A stretch of 64,000 bases of DNA, taken from CAWICD01 sp052267165 (GTDB lineage Bacteria > Vulcanimicrobiota > Vulcanimicrobiia > Vulcanimicrobiales > Vulcanimicrobiaceae). The stretch is taken from positions 1 through 64,000 of the forward strand of contig JBKQHO010000051.1 in NCBI GenBank assembly GCA_052267165.1, given 5' to 3'. Positions 9,583-22,508 of the stretch are shown piece by piece (the stretch's first letter is position 1; each line of letters starts with the position of its first letter). The position numbers and the translations under genes are program-made. The notes under the pieces were generated by a model. It was not told where the DNA came from and did no database searches. It was given only the letters and a program-made list of their open reading frames with translations.

Positions 9583-9903
9583 ATCCCTACTGGAGTCGGC
9601 CGACCAAGAAAATTGGCCGGTTTTCAAGTGGCCGCAGGGGCCCGTGCGTTGGTCAGGGTTTGGACGTGTCGCGGGAGTCACTGAGGGCACCGTCGATCGT
9701 GCCGCCGACAAGCGGCATTTGGCTGATCGGCTGCCAGTTCACGGGTTCGGACGAGGGCATGCAGGCGTCTTCAAACGTGCTCGCGAGTGACCTGCGAGAG
9801 GTGGACATATCGGGAGTTAGGCGTTCGCTCGCGGCGGCGCGAGGAAACGCTGGGCGCGCGCCCCTTGCTCGCCTGGTCCGGCGGGTTTCGACGCACTACC
9901 AGC
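9583..9903. other. IS21 right-end region and spacer
   Basis: The first ~60 bases carry what looks like the IS21 right terminus. The rest, up to the stop of the SWIM gene at 9904, shows no supported gene. Confidence 0.35.
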
Positions 9904-11625
9904 TCATCGGAGCGCGAGAATGAGAGGGATGAGCGCTCTCTTCGCCTTGTGCTTTGCGAGCAGCGTCTTGCGATACATCGCCCAATCGGCCTCGCGGCCG
10001 CCGCTCCGGAACGCGAAAGCTGCGACGCGCAGCCAGCGCACCGCCGTCTCGTAGCGACTGCGTTCCACGCGATCCATGATCCCTTCGGCGACCCGAGTCG
10101 CCCGCTCGATGGCCCATTCCGGCGAAATCTCCGCGGCGCGCGCGAACAAACGCCACGTTGTCGCGTCGCTCGAGCATGTCCGGCAAGCATCGAAGAGGCG
10201 CTGCGCGTCTTCGAGACGATCGGCGTCCAGGAACACCTCGATCGCTGCGCTTGCTTCGCGCGCCTCACAGGACCGGGCGCGTTCCAGCAACACTTCGCGA
10301 CGGGTTAGCCACGTCGGGCCGTAGAGACGCTCGATCCGGCGGTACTGCTCGACGTCGACGCGGAGATCGAACGCCGTTTCGGCGGCCGCCAGCGAGGTCG
10401 GGAGATCGCCGCTACGCTCTGCGTTTTCGGCGACCCAGCGCGCGACCGAGGGGCGACCGTCGAAGGCGTTCCAGGCGTGCTTGGGAAGGAGCGGCTGCAA
10501 CTGACGCGCGACGCCGAGCGCGAATGAGAACGCTCGTGCGCGATACTCTGCCGCCACAAGCGCCTCGGCAACGTCGAGCACGTCCCGATCATCGAACGTT
10601 CCACCGCTGAACGCGGCGAGGCCGGCATCGATCTCACCGTGTCTGATCTGGCAGAGCGCGTAACGCCTGATTTCGCCGGCACGCAGCGCCAGCGCAAGGA
10701 AGTCCTGGTCATCGCCGCGCCCTTCCAACAGGTCGAGCTTGACCGCAACCAGCTCTGGTGGTCCGTTCGCGTCCCATCCATGGCGGCCGGCGAAGACCGC
10801 AGCAGCGAACGGCTCGCCGACGCCATAGTCGTTGTACGCCTTCTGCCAGCGCTCCAGCGCCGCTGCGTAGCGTCGGAGCAACAAGGGTGGGACGCTTGGG
10901 AGCAGGAGCCAGCGTATCCACGTGCTCCCCAGGTCGCGCGCGAAGTCTCCCACCAGGCCATCCGAGTCGTCGAGGAGCTCCTAAGCCGAGCGGACCTCGT
11001 CAGTCAACACGCCGAGTTGCTCGAAGGCCGAGGCAACGTCGCCGCTCGCGAGCCGCGCTTCGGCTTCGCTGCGAACCTCTTCGAGCTCACGGGCGACATC
11101 GCCGACATGCCAATACGCCTCGGAGGGGCGGAGGTGATCGAGCCCGTGCAGGATGCTCTGCACCTGCCGTCGCGCCTTCTTCACATCGAACGAAGGCAAC
11201 TTTCGCCTGCCCGCGCGGCGAACGCGAGGACGCAACTCCGTCGGCGTTACCGCCGGCTCCGGCGACTCGAACGTCGCAGGCGACCTCCGCACGGCCATCG
11301 GCTTTCGCACGCGCCCGCGCGGGACTGCGTGCGGCTCGATGGCATGCAGGATCGTCGCCGCGACATGCTTGCACCAGCCGCGGTCGTACGGACAGGTGCA
11401 CAGGACGCCGACTCCGCCGTCCGCATCGACACGAACCGCGGTCCGATACGGTTCGGGATCACTCCCCTCGACCGTCCCCCTCACAACGTCACCTGAGATT
11501 TCAAGTGACGCGACCTTCCCCCGATGCTCATACGTCGCGCCGCGCGCTGCGACGTCGCTCGGCACGCAAGCCTCGATAGCCGCACGTCCGACTCGGCGCA
11601 GCCGATCGACGGTCCCAGGGTTCAC
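9904..11625 (-). pseudogene. SWIM zinc-finger protein with in-frame stop
   Basis: One reading frame is broken by a single TAG at 10981-10983. The first part (214 codons from 11625) has a SWIM finger, CTCPYDRGWCKH (~residues 78-89), the zinc-binding CxCxnCxH motif. After the stop the same frame continues with ELLDDSDGLVGDFARDLGSTW and ~350 further residues of helical repeats, ending at 9904. SWIM proteins of this type are normally one polypeptide of ~570 residues with this acidic linker. A GTG at 10953 could restart translation of the second half. Alternatives are a genuine nonsense mutation, stop readthrough, or a base-call error; frame is preserved on both sides, which favours recent origin. 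Confidence 0.75.
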
Positions 11626-12229
11626 CGCTTCGTTGACTGTGGCAACCTGGACCTGGCGCCTACCCCGTTTCGCGGAAGCGCTCGTTCTTGCTTCGCGATA
11701 ACATCACTTCTCGCGAATGCGCACCCACGCCCCAGCGCATCCCGCCAATATTCTCGGTGATATCCTTGGCCATCCTCATGCCTCTATCGTCGCTTTCATT
11801 CGCGTGTAGCTCTGCCTGATAAAGTAGGAGAGTGGAACAAAACGGGGGCTGGCGCGGCCAGCAGGGCTCTTCGGGATTTTGGCCGCGCTGGGCCGCATGG
11901 TTGGGCCGAGAGAGCAGTAAGCGACCAGCTACGGCTCGGGCGCGATGCGCCTTCCTCGTGTAGCAAGGGGTACCGCGACGAAACGCTGGCTCCGGATGCG
12001 AAAGGCGTAGGAAGTGCGTCAGGCGAGCTCGGCTAGCGGGGGCATTCCGGGCAGCCGACGGATGCTTTGCGATATCGGGTACGCGAACCTTAGGTCCACC
12101 TAAGCCGACGCTGATTGCCAGGCCATCCCTTTCGTGGCCGAAGTGGCCCGCCATGGCACGACTGTGCGTATAACCCCGTGTCGGCTGACGCCGTTGGATA
12201 CGCTACAAAGCGCGTCGAAGAAGAAAACA
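11626..12229. other. Intergenic region downstream of rpoB
   Basis: About 600 bases between the rpoB terminator and the SWIM gene. The longest minus-strand frame (to 12154) has unremarkable composition and no recognisable domain. No rpoC or ribosomal protein gene is present, which is where rpoC would be expected. Confidence 0.5.
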
Positions 12230-12249
12230 GCCGGCGAATAAACGCCGGC
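12220..12249 (-). terminator. Intrinsic terminator of rpoB
   Basis: On the minus strand a perfect 7-bp stem GCCGGCG / CGCCGGC with a 6-nt loop (TTTATT) is followed by TGTTTTCTTCTT. It begins ~40 bases after the rpoB stop. This is a textbook rho-independent terminator and shows that the rpoB transcript ends here. Confidence 0.85.
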
Positions 12250-12287
12250 CGCTTCCATTTCCGCGAACCCTTGGATCGACTCGCGCC

Positions 12288-16175
<3,888 letters not shown>

Positions 16176-16258
16176 TACAGTTCTAGTCTCTCAAAAAGCA
16201 ACGAAGCGCGCAGGGCACGGGAACAAGCCCGGTTGACGGGTCCCGGGCATAGGCCGGT

Positions 16259-16287
16259 ATCTTAGCACGCGCGTCCAGGAGCGTCAA
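16259..16287 (-). promoter_or_regulatory. Sigma70-type promoter of rpoB
   Basis: On the minus strand TTGACG (16287-16282), exactly 17 bases, then TAAGAT (16264-16259). Transcription would start near 16252, giving a leader of about 77 nt to ATG 16175. It is the only good match in the 185-base gap upstream of rpoB. Confidence 0.65.
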
Positions 16288-16301
16288 GGGCAAGCCGACG
16301 A

Positions 16302-16329
16302 CCCCACGGGGCTGAAAAGCGCCGTGGGG
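16302..16329 (-). terminator. Hairpin between zinc-ribbon gene and rpoB promoter
   Basis: An 8-bp stem CCCCACGG / CCGTGGGG closes a 12-nt loop, just downstream of the stop of the minus-strand zinc-ribbon gene (16361) and just upstream of the rpoB -35 box. There is no T-run, so it may be a weak or factor-dependent terminator separating the two units. Confidence 0.4.
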
Positions 16330-16360
16330 TGGCTTGGTCGTCCGCTGGGAGAAGGAAAGC

Positions 16361-16699
16361 CTATCGGTAGGCGGACCGGCTCGCGAAGCAGTCTCGGCAG
16401 TACACGGGCTTGTCGCCCCGCGGCTGGAAGGGCACTTCCGCCGTCTGTCCGCACTGGCTGCAGGTGGTCACGAACATCTCGCGCCCTCCGCGCGATCCGC
16501 CGCCTCCGCCGGAGCCGCCGTAGCCGCCGCCCGCGCCGCCGCCGGAAGCGTTACGCTGGGCCTTGCGCGCCGCCCGGCACTCAGGGCAACGGTTGGGCTT
16601 GTTCTGGAAGCCCTTGCTCGCGAAGAACTGTTGTTCGCCCGCGCTGAAAATGAAGGGATTGTTGCAATCGACGCAACTCAGGGTTTCGTCAGTGTACAC
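16361..16699 (-). CDS. Double zinc-ribbon protein
   Basis: The start chosen is GTG 16699, which has GGAG ten bases upstream; the frame is open further but without a ribosome site. The 112-residue product has one four-cysteine site (CVDC ... CPEC, ~residues 8-45), a glycine-rich linker (~60-80) and a second four-cysteine site (CSQC ... CRDC, ~85-107). This is the arrangement of small zinc-binding proteins (zf-trcl type plus a CxxC-x-CxxC ribbon) found in many environmental phyla; role unknown, nucleic-acid binding presumed. It is followed by a hairpin and then the rpoB promoter, so not co-transcribed with rpoB. Confidence 0.8.
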   Translation of the reverse strand: MYTDETLSCVDCNNPFIFSAGEQQFFASKGFQNKPNRCPECRAARKAQRNASGGGAGGGYGGSGGGGGSRGGREMFVTTCSQCGQTAEVPFQPRGDKPVYCRDCFASRSAYR

Positions 16700-16880
16700 G
16701 TTCGAGGTTCTCCAGGCGTCCCCAACAATTTTTCGGCCTCGCTCGAGTACCTGAAAGAGAGCTACGTCGCTAACCAACCGGACTTGCGCGGGTTTCGAAG
16801 CCGGGTCGGCGTAACGCCCACAGTACCCGCCCGGCTCTCGGCACTATAGCATACCCGGGCTAACTTTGTATTAACCCCCT

Positions 16881-17332
16881 TCACCCGCTCTCGATGGTCT
16901 TGGCCATCGGCTGATGTAGGACGCCCTCCGACCAAAGCGGCAAGCCGTTCTTTCGGAAGCCTGCTCGCTCGTAAAACGAACGCGCGTAGAGCTGGGCAAG
17001 CAGCTCGACGCGGCAGAAGCTGCGTCGCTGCGCCTCGCCCAGCAACGCCGCCAGCAGGCGGCGCCTACGCCCCGGCCACGGGCCTCGAGAAGGACGGCCA
17101 TGCGTCCGATTCGGACGACTCCCGGCTCCGTGACGTAGAAGCGCCCGGTGCCCAGGGCCGCGCCGTCCTCGCGCACCAGCGCGTGCACGGCGGTGGGATC
17201 GGCACGGTCGTGTTCGTCGAACTCGTCGGCGCGCGCAAAGCCCTGTTCGGCGACGAAGACGCGCTCGCGGAGCGCAAACGCTTCGCGCATGCGCGTCAGG
17301 TCGCCGACCTCGAACAGCTCGATGCTGAACAT
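16881..17332 (-). pseudogene. GNAT acetyltransferase, frameshifted
   Basis: From ATG 17332 the frame reads MFSIELFEVGDL, ALRERVFVAEQGF and the acetyl-CoA loop region VRIGRMAVLLEARGRGVG. It then leaves frame; the adjacent frame continues RRLLAALLGEAQRRSF, YARSFYERAGFRKNG and ends at 16881. Together they form a complete ~150-residue GNAT of the ElaA/YjcF type. The break lies within a C/G-rich run near 17065-17075, so a base-call error is plausible; otherwise it is a recent pseudogene. Confidence 0.75.
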
Positions 17333-17551
17333 CGCCCGCGTGAGTCGGCGACGCGCCCGGGCGGCACCTGCTGCGGGCAGGTGCGCGGCACCTCCTGCGG
17401 GCCCGCACGGCGCCTGTTGGCAGGGGTCAAACGCGCCGGTTGCAGACCGCACGGCGCCTGCGTCCCCGCACCTTGCGTGCGCACACGCACGAACGGGTGC
17501 CTAATGGCTAGGCGAGAGGAGGGGCCGACGGCCGCGCGAAGCCCACTCTCG

Positions 17552-17839
17552 ATGACGACGCTCGTACGCCTTGGGGCGACGCTCGTTACAGCGGTCGTTC
17601 TTGCGGGGACGCCCGCTTCGGCACGTCAGCCCGTCGGCTTCCGCCACGTCCAGCTCGGCTCCGCGCGTCCGGTGCTCCAAGTGCAAGTCGGCTCGCATCC
17701 CGTCTCGCAAGGCTTCCGGCCGCTGACGCTGCCGCGCAAGCCCGAAGCGTCGCCGCCGACGGCGCAGCCCGAGTTCTTCAATCCGCTCAAGCGCCGCCGC
17801 ATGGCGCTGCCCGCGACGAACGCGCCGGACTCGTTCTAA
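17552..17839 (+). CDS. Small exported protein
   Basis: A 95-residue protein. The chosen start (ATG 17552) gives an N-terminal signal peptide (LVTAVVLAGTPASA, predicted cleavage after ASA); an upstream ATG at 17504 is also possible. The mature part is short, Pro/Arg-rich (LPRKPEASPPTAQPEFFNP) and without cysteines or recognised domain. Function unknown. It precedes a NUDIX gene on the same strand by 57 bases. Confidence 0.5.
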   Translation: MTTLVRLGATLVTAVVLAGTPASARQPVGFRHVQLGSARPVLQVQVGSHPVSQGFRPLTLPRKPEASPPTAQPEFFNPLKRRRMALPATNAPDSF

Positions 17840-17896
17840 TCGGGACCCCTAGCCTCGCCCGGGGGCGGGGTGGTGCGCCGATGCGAAGACGCGAGG

Positions 17897-18361
17897 ATGG
17901 CAACCGTCCATCTGTGCACGGGTCTGTTGGAACGCGACGGCTGCGTTCTGCTGGTCGCGTCGCGCTATCCTAATCAGCCGCGACCGCTGTGGAATCTTCC
18001 GGGCGGGCGCCGGCGCGAGGGCGAGCTGCTCGACGGCGCGCTGCGCCGCGAATTTCTCGAAGAGACGGCGCTCGAAATCGAAGTCGGAAACCTGCTCTAC
18101 GTCAGTGAGTCGCACGACCGCGCGACCGGAACGCATTTCCTCAACGTGACGTTCGCGGTGAGCGCGCAAGGCCAGCCACGCGAAGTCCACGACGACGCGC
18201 ACATCGTCGGCATCGCCTGGGTGCCGCGCGACGAGCTCGCCTCGCGGATCAACGTGCCGATCGTCCGCGAGCCGCTGCTCTCCGCCTTAGCGGGCCGCCC
18301 GCGGCGCTATTTCGGCTGCGACGACTCGGGTATCAGCATCGAGTTTGCCGAGCCCGCCTAG
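17897..18361 (+). CDS. NUDIX hydrolase
   Basis: A 154-residue protein from ATG 17897. The Nudix box is GGRRREGELLDGALRRE followed by FLEETAL (~residues 36-59); it fits GX5EX7REUXEEXGU except that the conserved Gly near the end is Ala. NUDIX enzymes cleave nucleoside-diphosphate-linked substrates with a divalent metal held by the REXXEE glutamates, which are present. The C-terminal part (VPRDELASRINVPI) is typical of ADP-ribose/NTP-type members. Substrate not predictable. Confidence 0.85.
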   Translation: MATVHLCTGLLERDGCVLLVASRYPNQPRPLWNLPGGRRREGELLDGALRREFLEETALEIEVGNLLYVSESHDRATGTHFLNVTFAVSAQGQPREVHDDAHIVGIAWVPRDELASRINVPIVREPLLSALAGRPRRYFGCDDSGISIEFAEPA

Positions 18362-18760
18362 CGCAGAGAGCGGCGGCTCGAGTCGCGCTCGGGTCGCTGG
18401 GCCGCGACCTATGGACAACGGCGCATGCTGCTGGTTCACCAAATGTCCGCCTCTGCTCGCGAATTGCGGCCTTTGTCCGGCGCTTCACCATGCAATAAGA
18501 TAAGGACCAAAGCGTTTTGCCTCAGACTAAATCCGTTGACTTCTTAATGTGCACCCGTAAAGTGTCGATAACGAAAGTTCGACACTCAGCTCGACGGAAA
18601 ACGGCAAGGCGAATGTTAAAGGGCGTGCTCCTCAATCTCCAGCTCGCGCAAGTGGTGGAAAAAGCGCAGCACCGATGCAACCTGTGCTCGTGGCCCTGGG
18701 GACATGCCTTCAGCTGTAACTCGCGCCACCGGCGCGATCAGAAGAAAGCAGCCTAAGCAG
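18362..18760. other. Intergenic region with a promoter-like site
   Basis: TTGACT (18536-18541), a 16-base spacer and TAAAGT (18558-18563) form a plausible plus-strand promoter. It would drive a 47-codon frame starting ATG 18613 (MLKGVLLNLQL..., three Cys) ending 18756, which I cannot support as a gene. Nothing else recognised. Confidence 0.3.
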
Positions 18761-19363
18761 CTATTGCTGCTTGGCGGAGGCGCGCAGCACCAGCGGCGTC
18801 TCGCTCTCGTCGCGTTCGGCGCGCAGTGCGTTCCAGCGCTCGCAGGTGAGCTCGAAGACCAGCACGTCGACGGGACGCGCGCGCACGATCGCACCGGCGC
18901 GCTGCAATTTCGGATCGGCGAAACCGAGGCGCTCCAGCAGCCGGCGCGAGGGCTCGTTCGCCGGCAGGCAACATGCGTCGACGCGGCGCATGCCGGCGCG
19001 CTCGAAGGCGGCGTCGACGACCGCTAACGCCGCTTCCGACGCGTAGCCGCAACCGCGATGCGGCGCGAGCAGGCTGTAACCGATCTCGGCGACGCCGCGC
19101 GTATGATCGCCGACGCGCAACGAGATCCAACCGATCGGAGCCTCGTTCGCGGCATCGCGGATGAGCCACTCGAAGCGCCCGATCGCCCGTGCGTCGAGCC
19201 GCATCGGGCGCGACGCGACGCGGCGCGCAAACTCCTCGCGCGTGTAGCGCGGCACATCTTGATAGTCGCGCAGGTGAGCCGACTGCATGATCCGCCACAG
19301 CACGATCGCGCTGCGCGGCGTCACGGGGTCGAGCAACAATCGTTTCGTGCGAATACCCGTCAC
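18761..19363 (-). CDS. RimJ/RimL-type N-acetyltransferase
   Basis: A 200-residue GNAT of the ribosomal-protein acetyltransferase (RimJ/L) type. The N-terminus MTGIRTKRLLLDPVTP is typical, followed by GWISLRVGDHTRGVAEIGY, the acetyl-CoA loop HRGCGYASEA (~residues 104-113) and the C-terminal LPANEPSRRLLERLGF. It probably acetylates a protein N-terminus, an antibiotic or a small amine. Its ATG overlaps the stop of the preceding membrane-protein gene by four bases (ATGA), so the two are co-transcribed. Confidence 0.85.
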   Translation of the reverse strand: MTGIRTKRLLLDPVTPRSAIVLWRIMQSAHLRDYQDVPRYTREEFARRVASRPMRLDARAIGRFEWLIRDAANEAPIGWISLRVGDHTRGVAEIGYSLLAPHRGCGYASEAALAVVDAAFERAGMRRVDACCLPANEPSRRLLERLGFADPKLQRAGAIVRARPVDVLVFELTCERWNALRAERDESETPLVLRASAKQQ

Positions 19364-21045
19364 GGAGCCGTGCTCAGCTCCGCATCGCTGAACTCGCTCG
19401 CGACGGCGAGCGCGCCGTTCGACGGAGCGCTGCGAAAGCGCACGCGGTCGCCGCTGCGCGCGAGCAAGGCGGCCGGCTCGTCGGCGGCGTTGAGCGCGAA
19501 GATTCCCTTCGCTCCGCGCAGCGTGAAGTAGAGCGTTCCGTTCGAGGCTGCGACGCGATCGATCACGCCCGAGAGCGCACGTTCGCCCGCGTTTGCAACC
19601 GCCGGTGCCGACCCGGGCACGCCCAGGAAGGCGGCATACTGCGCGAAGGCGTCCGCGGCGGGCGAAGGACTCGAACTGGAACCGATCACAACGTGCCCGT
19701 TCTTCGCCTGCACCAGCGCCACCGTCTGAAACTTCCCCGTTTCAGCCACCAGCGGCACGACCCACGTGTTCTGCCCGAATGCGTTATAAAGCAACGGCTG
19801 CGTCGGAAAGAGCCTGCCTTGACGCACGATCGGGTTCGAAGCGACCGCATCCTCGGCCCCTCGCGAGTTGAACTCTCCGCCCGACGAGGTGTAGTAGGTG
19901 ATCGCTCCGGTCACCGTGTCCATATACGTAAAGCCGGTCATCGACTGGTCGCTGGCCGGCGACGTATGGTCGACGAACCACACGAAGCGCCCGCCGGCGA
20001 GCAGCCCGAAGACTTCGGGCCGAGCGGGCACGTGGACGTCGCGCTTGGCGACCAATGCGTTCACCAGCCCGTGCGCGTACAAGCCGAACCACTCGTTGTA
20101 GGCCAGGGCAAGGTCCGCTGGATAGACGCGGCTGACCCATTTGGGCAGCGACCCGAAGTCTTTGCGATCGACCCGGCGCATGCGGCCGCTGGCCGGATCG
20201 ACGATGACGACGCCCGTCACGCGCTGGCCGCTCCAACCAATTGTCGGCCGGCCCAGTGTGCAGAGATACTGGGGGTCGCCCGTGTCGTCGAGCTGAAGCG
20301 TCGTCTCCAAGATCTGCTCGGCGCCATACGTCATGTAGACGTGCCGGTACAAGTTGTCGTTCAACAGCGCCGAGGGAACGTAGCGCAGCGGCAGCCTGCG
20401 CCGCAGCTCCGCCGGCGCGTCGGGATTCTCGGCGCTCACCACGATCACGCCCGGGCTCGTGCGCCGCGCCAGCCACTGAACGAGGCCCTGGAACTCGAGC
20501 GGAGCGACCCACACCAAGCGGCCGCGCTCGACTTGCACGTTGAAGTCGCCGACGCGGTAGTAAGCCCCGAGCTGGCCGACGATCTTGTTGCCGGCGAATT
20601 CGGCGGCCTCTTCGGGGACGATGCGCAGGTGGGCGAGGTCGGCGCTGGGCGGCAGCGAGCTCGAAACGGTCACGTCGGCGAGGTCGCGCAGTCCGCTCGC
20701 ATCGACGATCGGCGCGACCGCTAGGACCCCGGCGAACGAGCCCAACGCTCCCAGCGGCAGGATGTACGGCCAGACGTTCGTCCGCCGGATCGAAACGATG
20801 CGCCGCGAGGCCACGTAGGTGCGCGCCGCTAGCAGCCCGCTGTACACGGCGTTCGGGATCAGCGTGAACAGCAGGAGCGTCAGCGCCTGCGGAAAGACCA
20901 GCGCGGGCATCTCGAGGTAGGCGAAGGCCAGGCACAGCGGTACGCCGACGGCGAGCCGGAGCGCCTGCCCGCGCCACCAGTTCCGTCCGAACTCGAGATT
21001 GACCAGGCCCAGCGCCATGAACGCCGCGGCCGCCAGGACGATCAC
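19360..21045 (-). CDS. Membrane-anchored protein of unknown function
   Basis: I place the start at GTG 21045 (VIVLAAAAFMALGL) because the longer frame to 21138 would overlap the divergent DUF3465 gene; ATG 21018 is also possible. The ~561-residue product has about four N-terminal membrane segments in the first ~130 residues (VIVLAAAAFMALGLVNLEF; LRLAVGVPLCLAFAYL; ALTLLLFTLIPNAVY; LPLGALGSFAGVLAVAP), then ~430 residues outside the membrane with repeated beta-rich blocks (YLCTLGRPTIGWSG, GFTYMDTVTGAITYY). It resembles a family of membrane proteins with an extracytoplasmic beta-propeller-like domain, but I cannot assign a function. Co-transcribed with the downstream acetyltransferase. Confidence 0.75.
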   Translation of the reverse strand: MIVLAAAAFMALGLVNLEFGRNWWRGQALRLAVGVPLCLAFAYLEMPALVFPQALTLLLFTLIPNAVYSGLLAARTYVASRRIVSIRRTNVWPYILPLGALGSFAGVLAVAPIVDASGLRDLADVTVSSSLPPSADLAHLRIVPEEAAEFAGNKIVGQLGAYYRVGDFNVQVERGRLVWVAPLEFQGLVQWLARRTSPGVIVVSAENPDAPAELRRRLPLRYVPSALLNDNLYRHVYMTYGAEQILETTLQLDDTGDPQYLCTLGRPTIGWSGQRVTGVVIVDPASGRMRRVDRKDFGSLPKWVSRVYPADLALAYNEWFGLYAHGLVNALVAKRDVHVPARPEVFGLLAGGRFVWFVDHTSPASDQSMTGFTYMDTVTGAITYYTSSGGEFNSRGAEDAVASNPIVRQGRLFPTQPLLYNAFGQNTWVVPLVAETGKFQTVALVQAKNGHVVIGSSSSPSPAADAFAQYAAFLGVPGSAPAVANAGERALSGVIDRVAASNGTLYFTLRGAKGIFALNAADEPAALLARSGDRVRFRSAPSNGALAVASEFSDAELSTAP

Positions 21046-21098
21046 CTTTGGGTGCTTCGCCCTTGCCGTCCGGGCTCCGCGCGTGAACGAGCGAGGCG

Positions 21099-21434
21099 AT
21101 GAACAGCCTGGACGCCGGCCTGGCGCTGCGAGACCCAAGCGAGGTCGCCTTCTCCGCGACGGTGACCTCGCGCGCTCACTTCTTCGTCGGGAGCAACACC
21201 CACGCGCTGCACGAGGCGTTCCGCGTGCGCAGCGACGACGGCCATTCGCTCGAAGTCGTCGACAACGTGCGGCTCGCCCCGCGCGTGCCGGTCCTCCCCG
21301 GCGATCGGGTCCTCGTGCAGGGGGAGCTGGTGCCGCAAGGCACGCACGGGCCGCTGATCCACTGGACGCACCACGACCCGCGTCACGTCCACGCCGACGG
21401 CTTCATCGAGCTCGACGGCCGCCGCTACGCCTAA
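21099..21434 (+). CDS. DUF3465 domain protein
   Basis: A 111-residue protein. The body FSATVTSRAHFFVG, LEVVDNVRLAPRVPVLPGDRV and the C-terminal LIHWTHHDPRHVHADGFIEL followed by DGRRYA match DUF3465, a small OB-fold-like family with an invariant HWTHHDP motif. No signal peptide is visible, although many family members are exported. Function unknown. It is divergent from the large membrane protein. Confidence 0.85.
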   Translation: MNSLDAGLALRDPSEVAFSATVTSRAHFFVGSNTHALHEAFRVRSDDGHSLEVVDNVRLAPRVPVLPGDRVLVQGELVPQGTHGPLIHWTHHDPRHVHADGFIELDGRRYA

Positions 21435-21435
21435 A

Positions 21436-21651
21436 TAGGGTGCGGAAAAACCCCCGTGCCGCAAAGTGGCGTGGATTTTTCGCTGGATCGAGGCCGCGCC
21501 TGACGCGCATCCTGCGCTGCGCGGCATGCCTCCTTGCGTGGAGGCTAAAGCCGCCGAGGGCGCAATGCCAGGGCGCATTGTAACCGAGGCGGCGACGAAG
21601 AGCCAGCGGAAAAGCCGGGCCGCGACTGGTGCGGGGGTTTTTCCGCGCCCT
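21436..21651. repeat. MITE-like element with 15-bp perfect inverted repeats
   Basis: GCGGAAAAACCCCCG at 21441-21455 is repeated as its exact reverse complement at 21632-21646. A second, imperfect pair lies inside (TTTTTCGCTGG near 21474 and CCAGCGGAAAA near 21603). The ~206-base interior has no convincing gene. The layout fits a miniature inverted-repeat element or a large structured RNA; no target-site duplication is obvious. Confidence 0.55.
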
Positions 21652-21781
21652 GTTGAGGAGGCGAAAAAAGGAGTCGTCGGACGGTCCTCGGACGCTTTCC
21701 GGACGCTCGAACGCTAGCGTGGAGGCATCGGTCGCGGGCACCTCCAGCCCGCACCGTGCACGCTTCGAAGGAAGGGCGTTC

Positions 21782-22105
21782 ATGGCGACAATGCTCACCC
21801 CCACCGACCCCCGAGCACGGGTCATCTACCTCTCTCCCGACGACACCGACGAGACACGCTTCGCGATTTTCCTGGGCGCCGACGGCAAGCTTCGCATCGC
21901 CCGCGTCCCCGAGCTGGACGAGTCGTCGCTCTGGGAAGCGGTGATCACGACCCTCACGCAGCTGACGAACCTGGCCGTCCAGACGAAGAAGCCGCGCCTG
22001 CGCCCTTCGCTCGAAGCCGCGGCCCGCGCGATCGTCGAGAACTACTGGGAAGACCGGGCCCAAGCGCCTGCGGATGAAGCGCTGCACGCGTTCGGAGCTG
22101 CCTAG
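21782..22105 (+). CDS. Conserved-looking hypothetical protein
   Basis: A 107-residue soluble protein from ATG 21782, which follows GGAAGGGCG. It begins MATMLTPTDPRARVIYLSP and has a mid-section SSLWEAVITTLTQLTNLAV and an acidic C-terminus. Composition and codon use match real genes here. No domain recognised; no Cys, no membrane segment. Confidence 0.55.
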   Translation: MATMLTPTDPRARVIYLSPDDTDETRFAIFLGADGKLRIARVPELDESSLWEAVITTLTQLTNLAVQTKKPRLRPSLEAAARAIVENYWEDRAQAPADEALHAFGAA

Positions 22106-22234
22106 AGAACCGAGACGGCGAGCACGCGCTGATACAGCGGGACAGCAACGCATACTAATAAGGCCGCGCCACGCTGTCGATATCACAGTCAAGCCGGTTC
22201 GCCGGCCCGACACAAATGCTTCGGAGGCCTTGAC

Positions 22235-22399
22235 ATGAATGGAATCGTCGCTTATGACTCTCTCGCAGCAGCTCTGCGGGACGGCTACCACATCTTCGAC
22301 CGCACGAGCGACGGGTATCTGATCCGCATCCGCACCGCCAACGGCTGGGCCCTCGCGCTCGCCAAGCCCTCAGCTCGCGAGCAGGAAGACTACCGCTAA
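22235..22399 (+). CDS. Small 54-residue protein
   Basis: ATG 22235 is preceded by GGAGG at eight bases. The product reads MNGIVAYDSLAAALRDGYHI, then FDRTSDGYLIRIRTANG, then WALALAKPS, ending EQEDYR. The pattern suggests a small alpha/beta protein of unknown function. A GCCGG-TTCG-CCGGC tetraloop hairpin lies just upstream at 22193-22206. The strong ribosome site and balanced composition support it despite its size. Confidence 0.6.
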   Translation: MNGIVAYDSLAAALRDGYHIFDRTSDGYLIRIRTANGWALALAKPSAREQEDYR

Positions 22400-22508
22400 C
22401 CGCACCGCCCCGGCCCCAAGCACCGGTTATGGCCGAATGTCGGTTGCCGCGGAACGTCCCGCGTGTGACGATAGCGGCGGCGAGCCGCCCGGTAGCACGG
22501 GGGCAACC

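Noticed and set aside
11660..12154. 164-codon minus frame downstream of rpoB
   Set aside because: No domain, irregular composition, interrupted by Arg/Pro-rich stretches; not the missing rpoC.
18517..18756. 79-codon plus frame near the promoter-like site
   Set aside because: No homology, Cys spacing not a zinc site, and it overlaps no conserved context; kept only as a remark in the intergenic entry.
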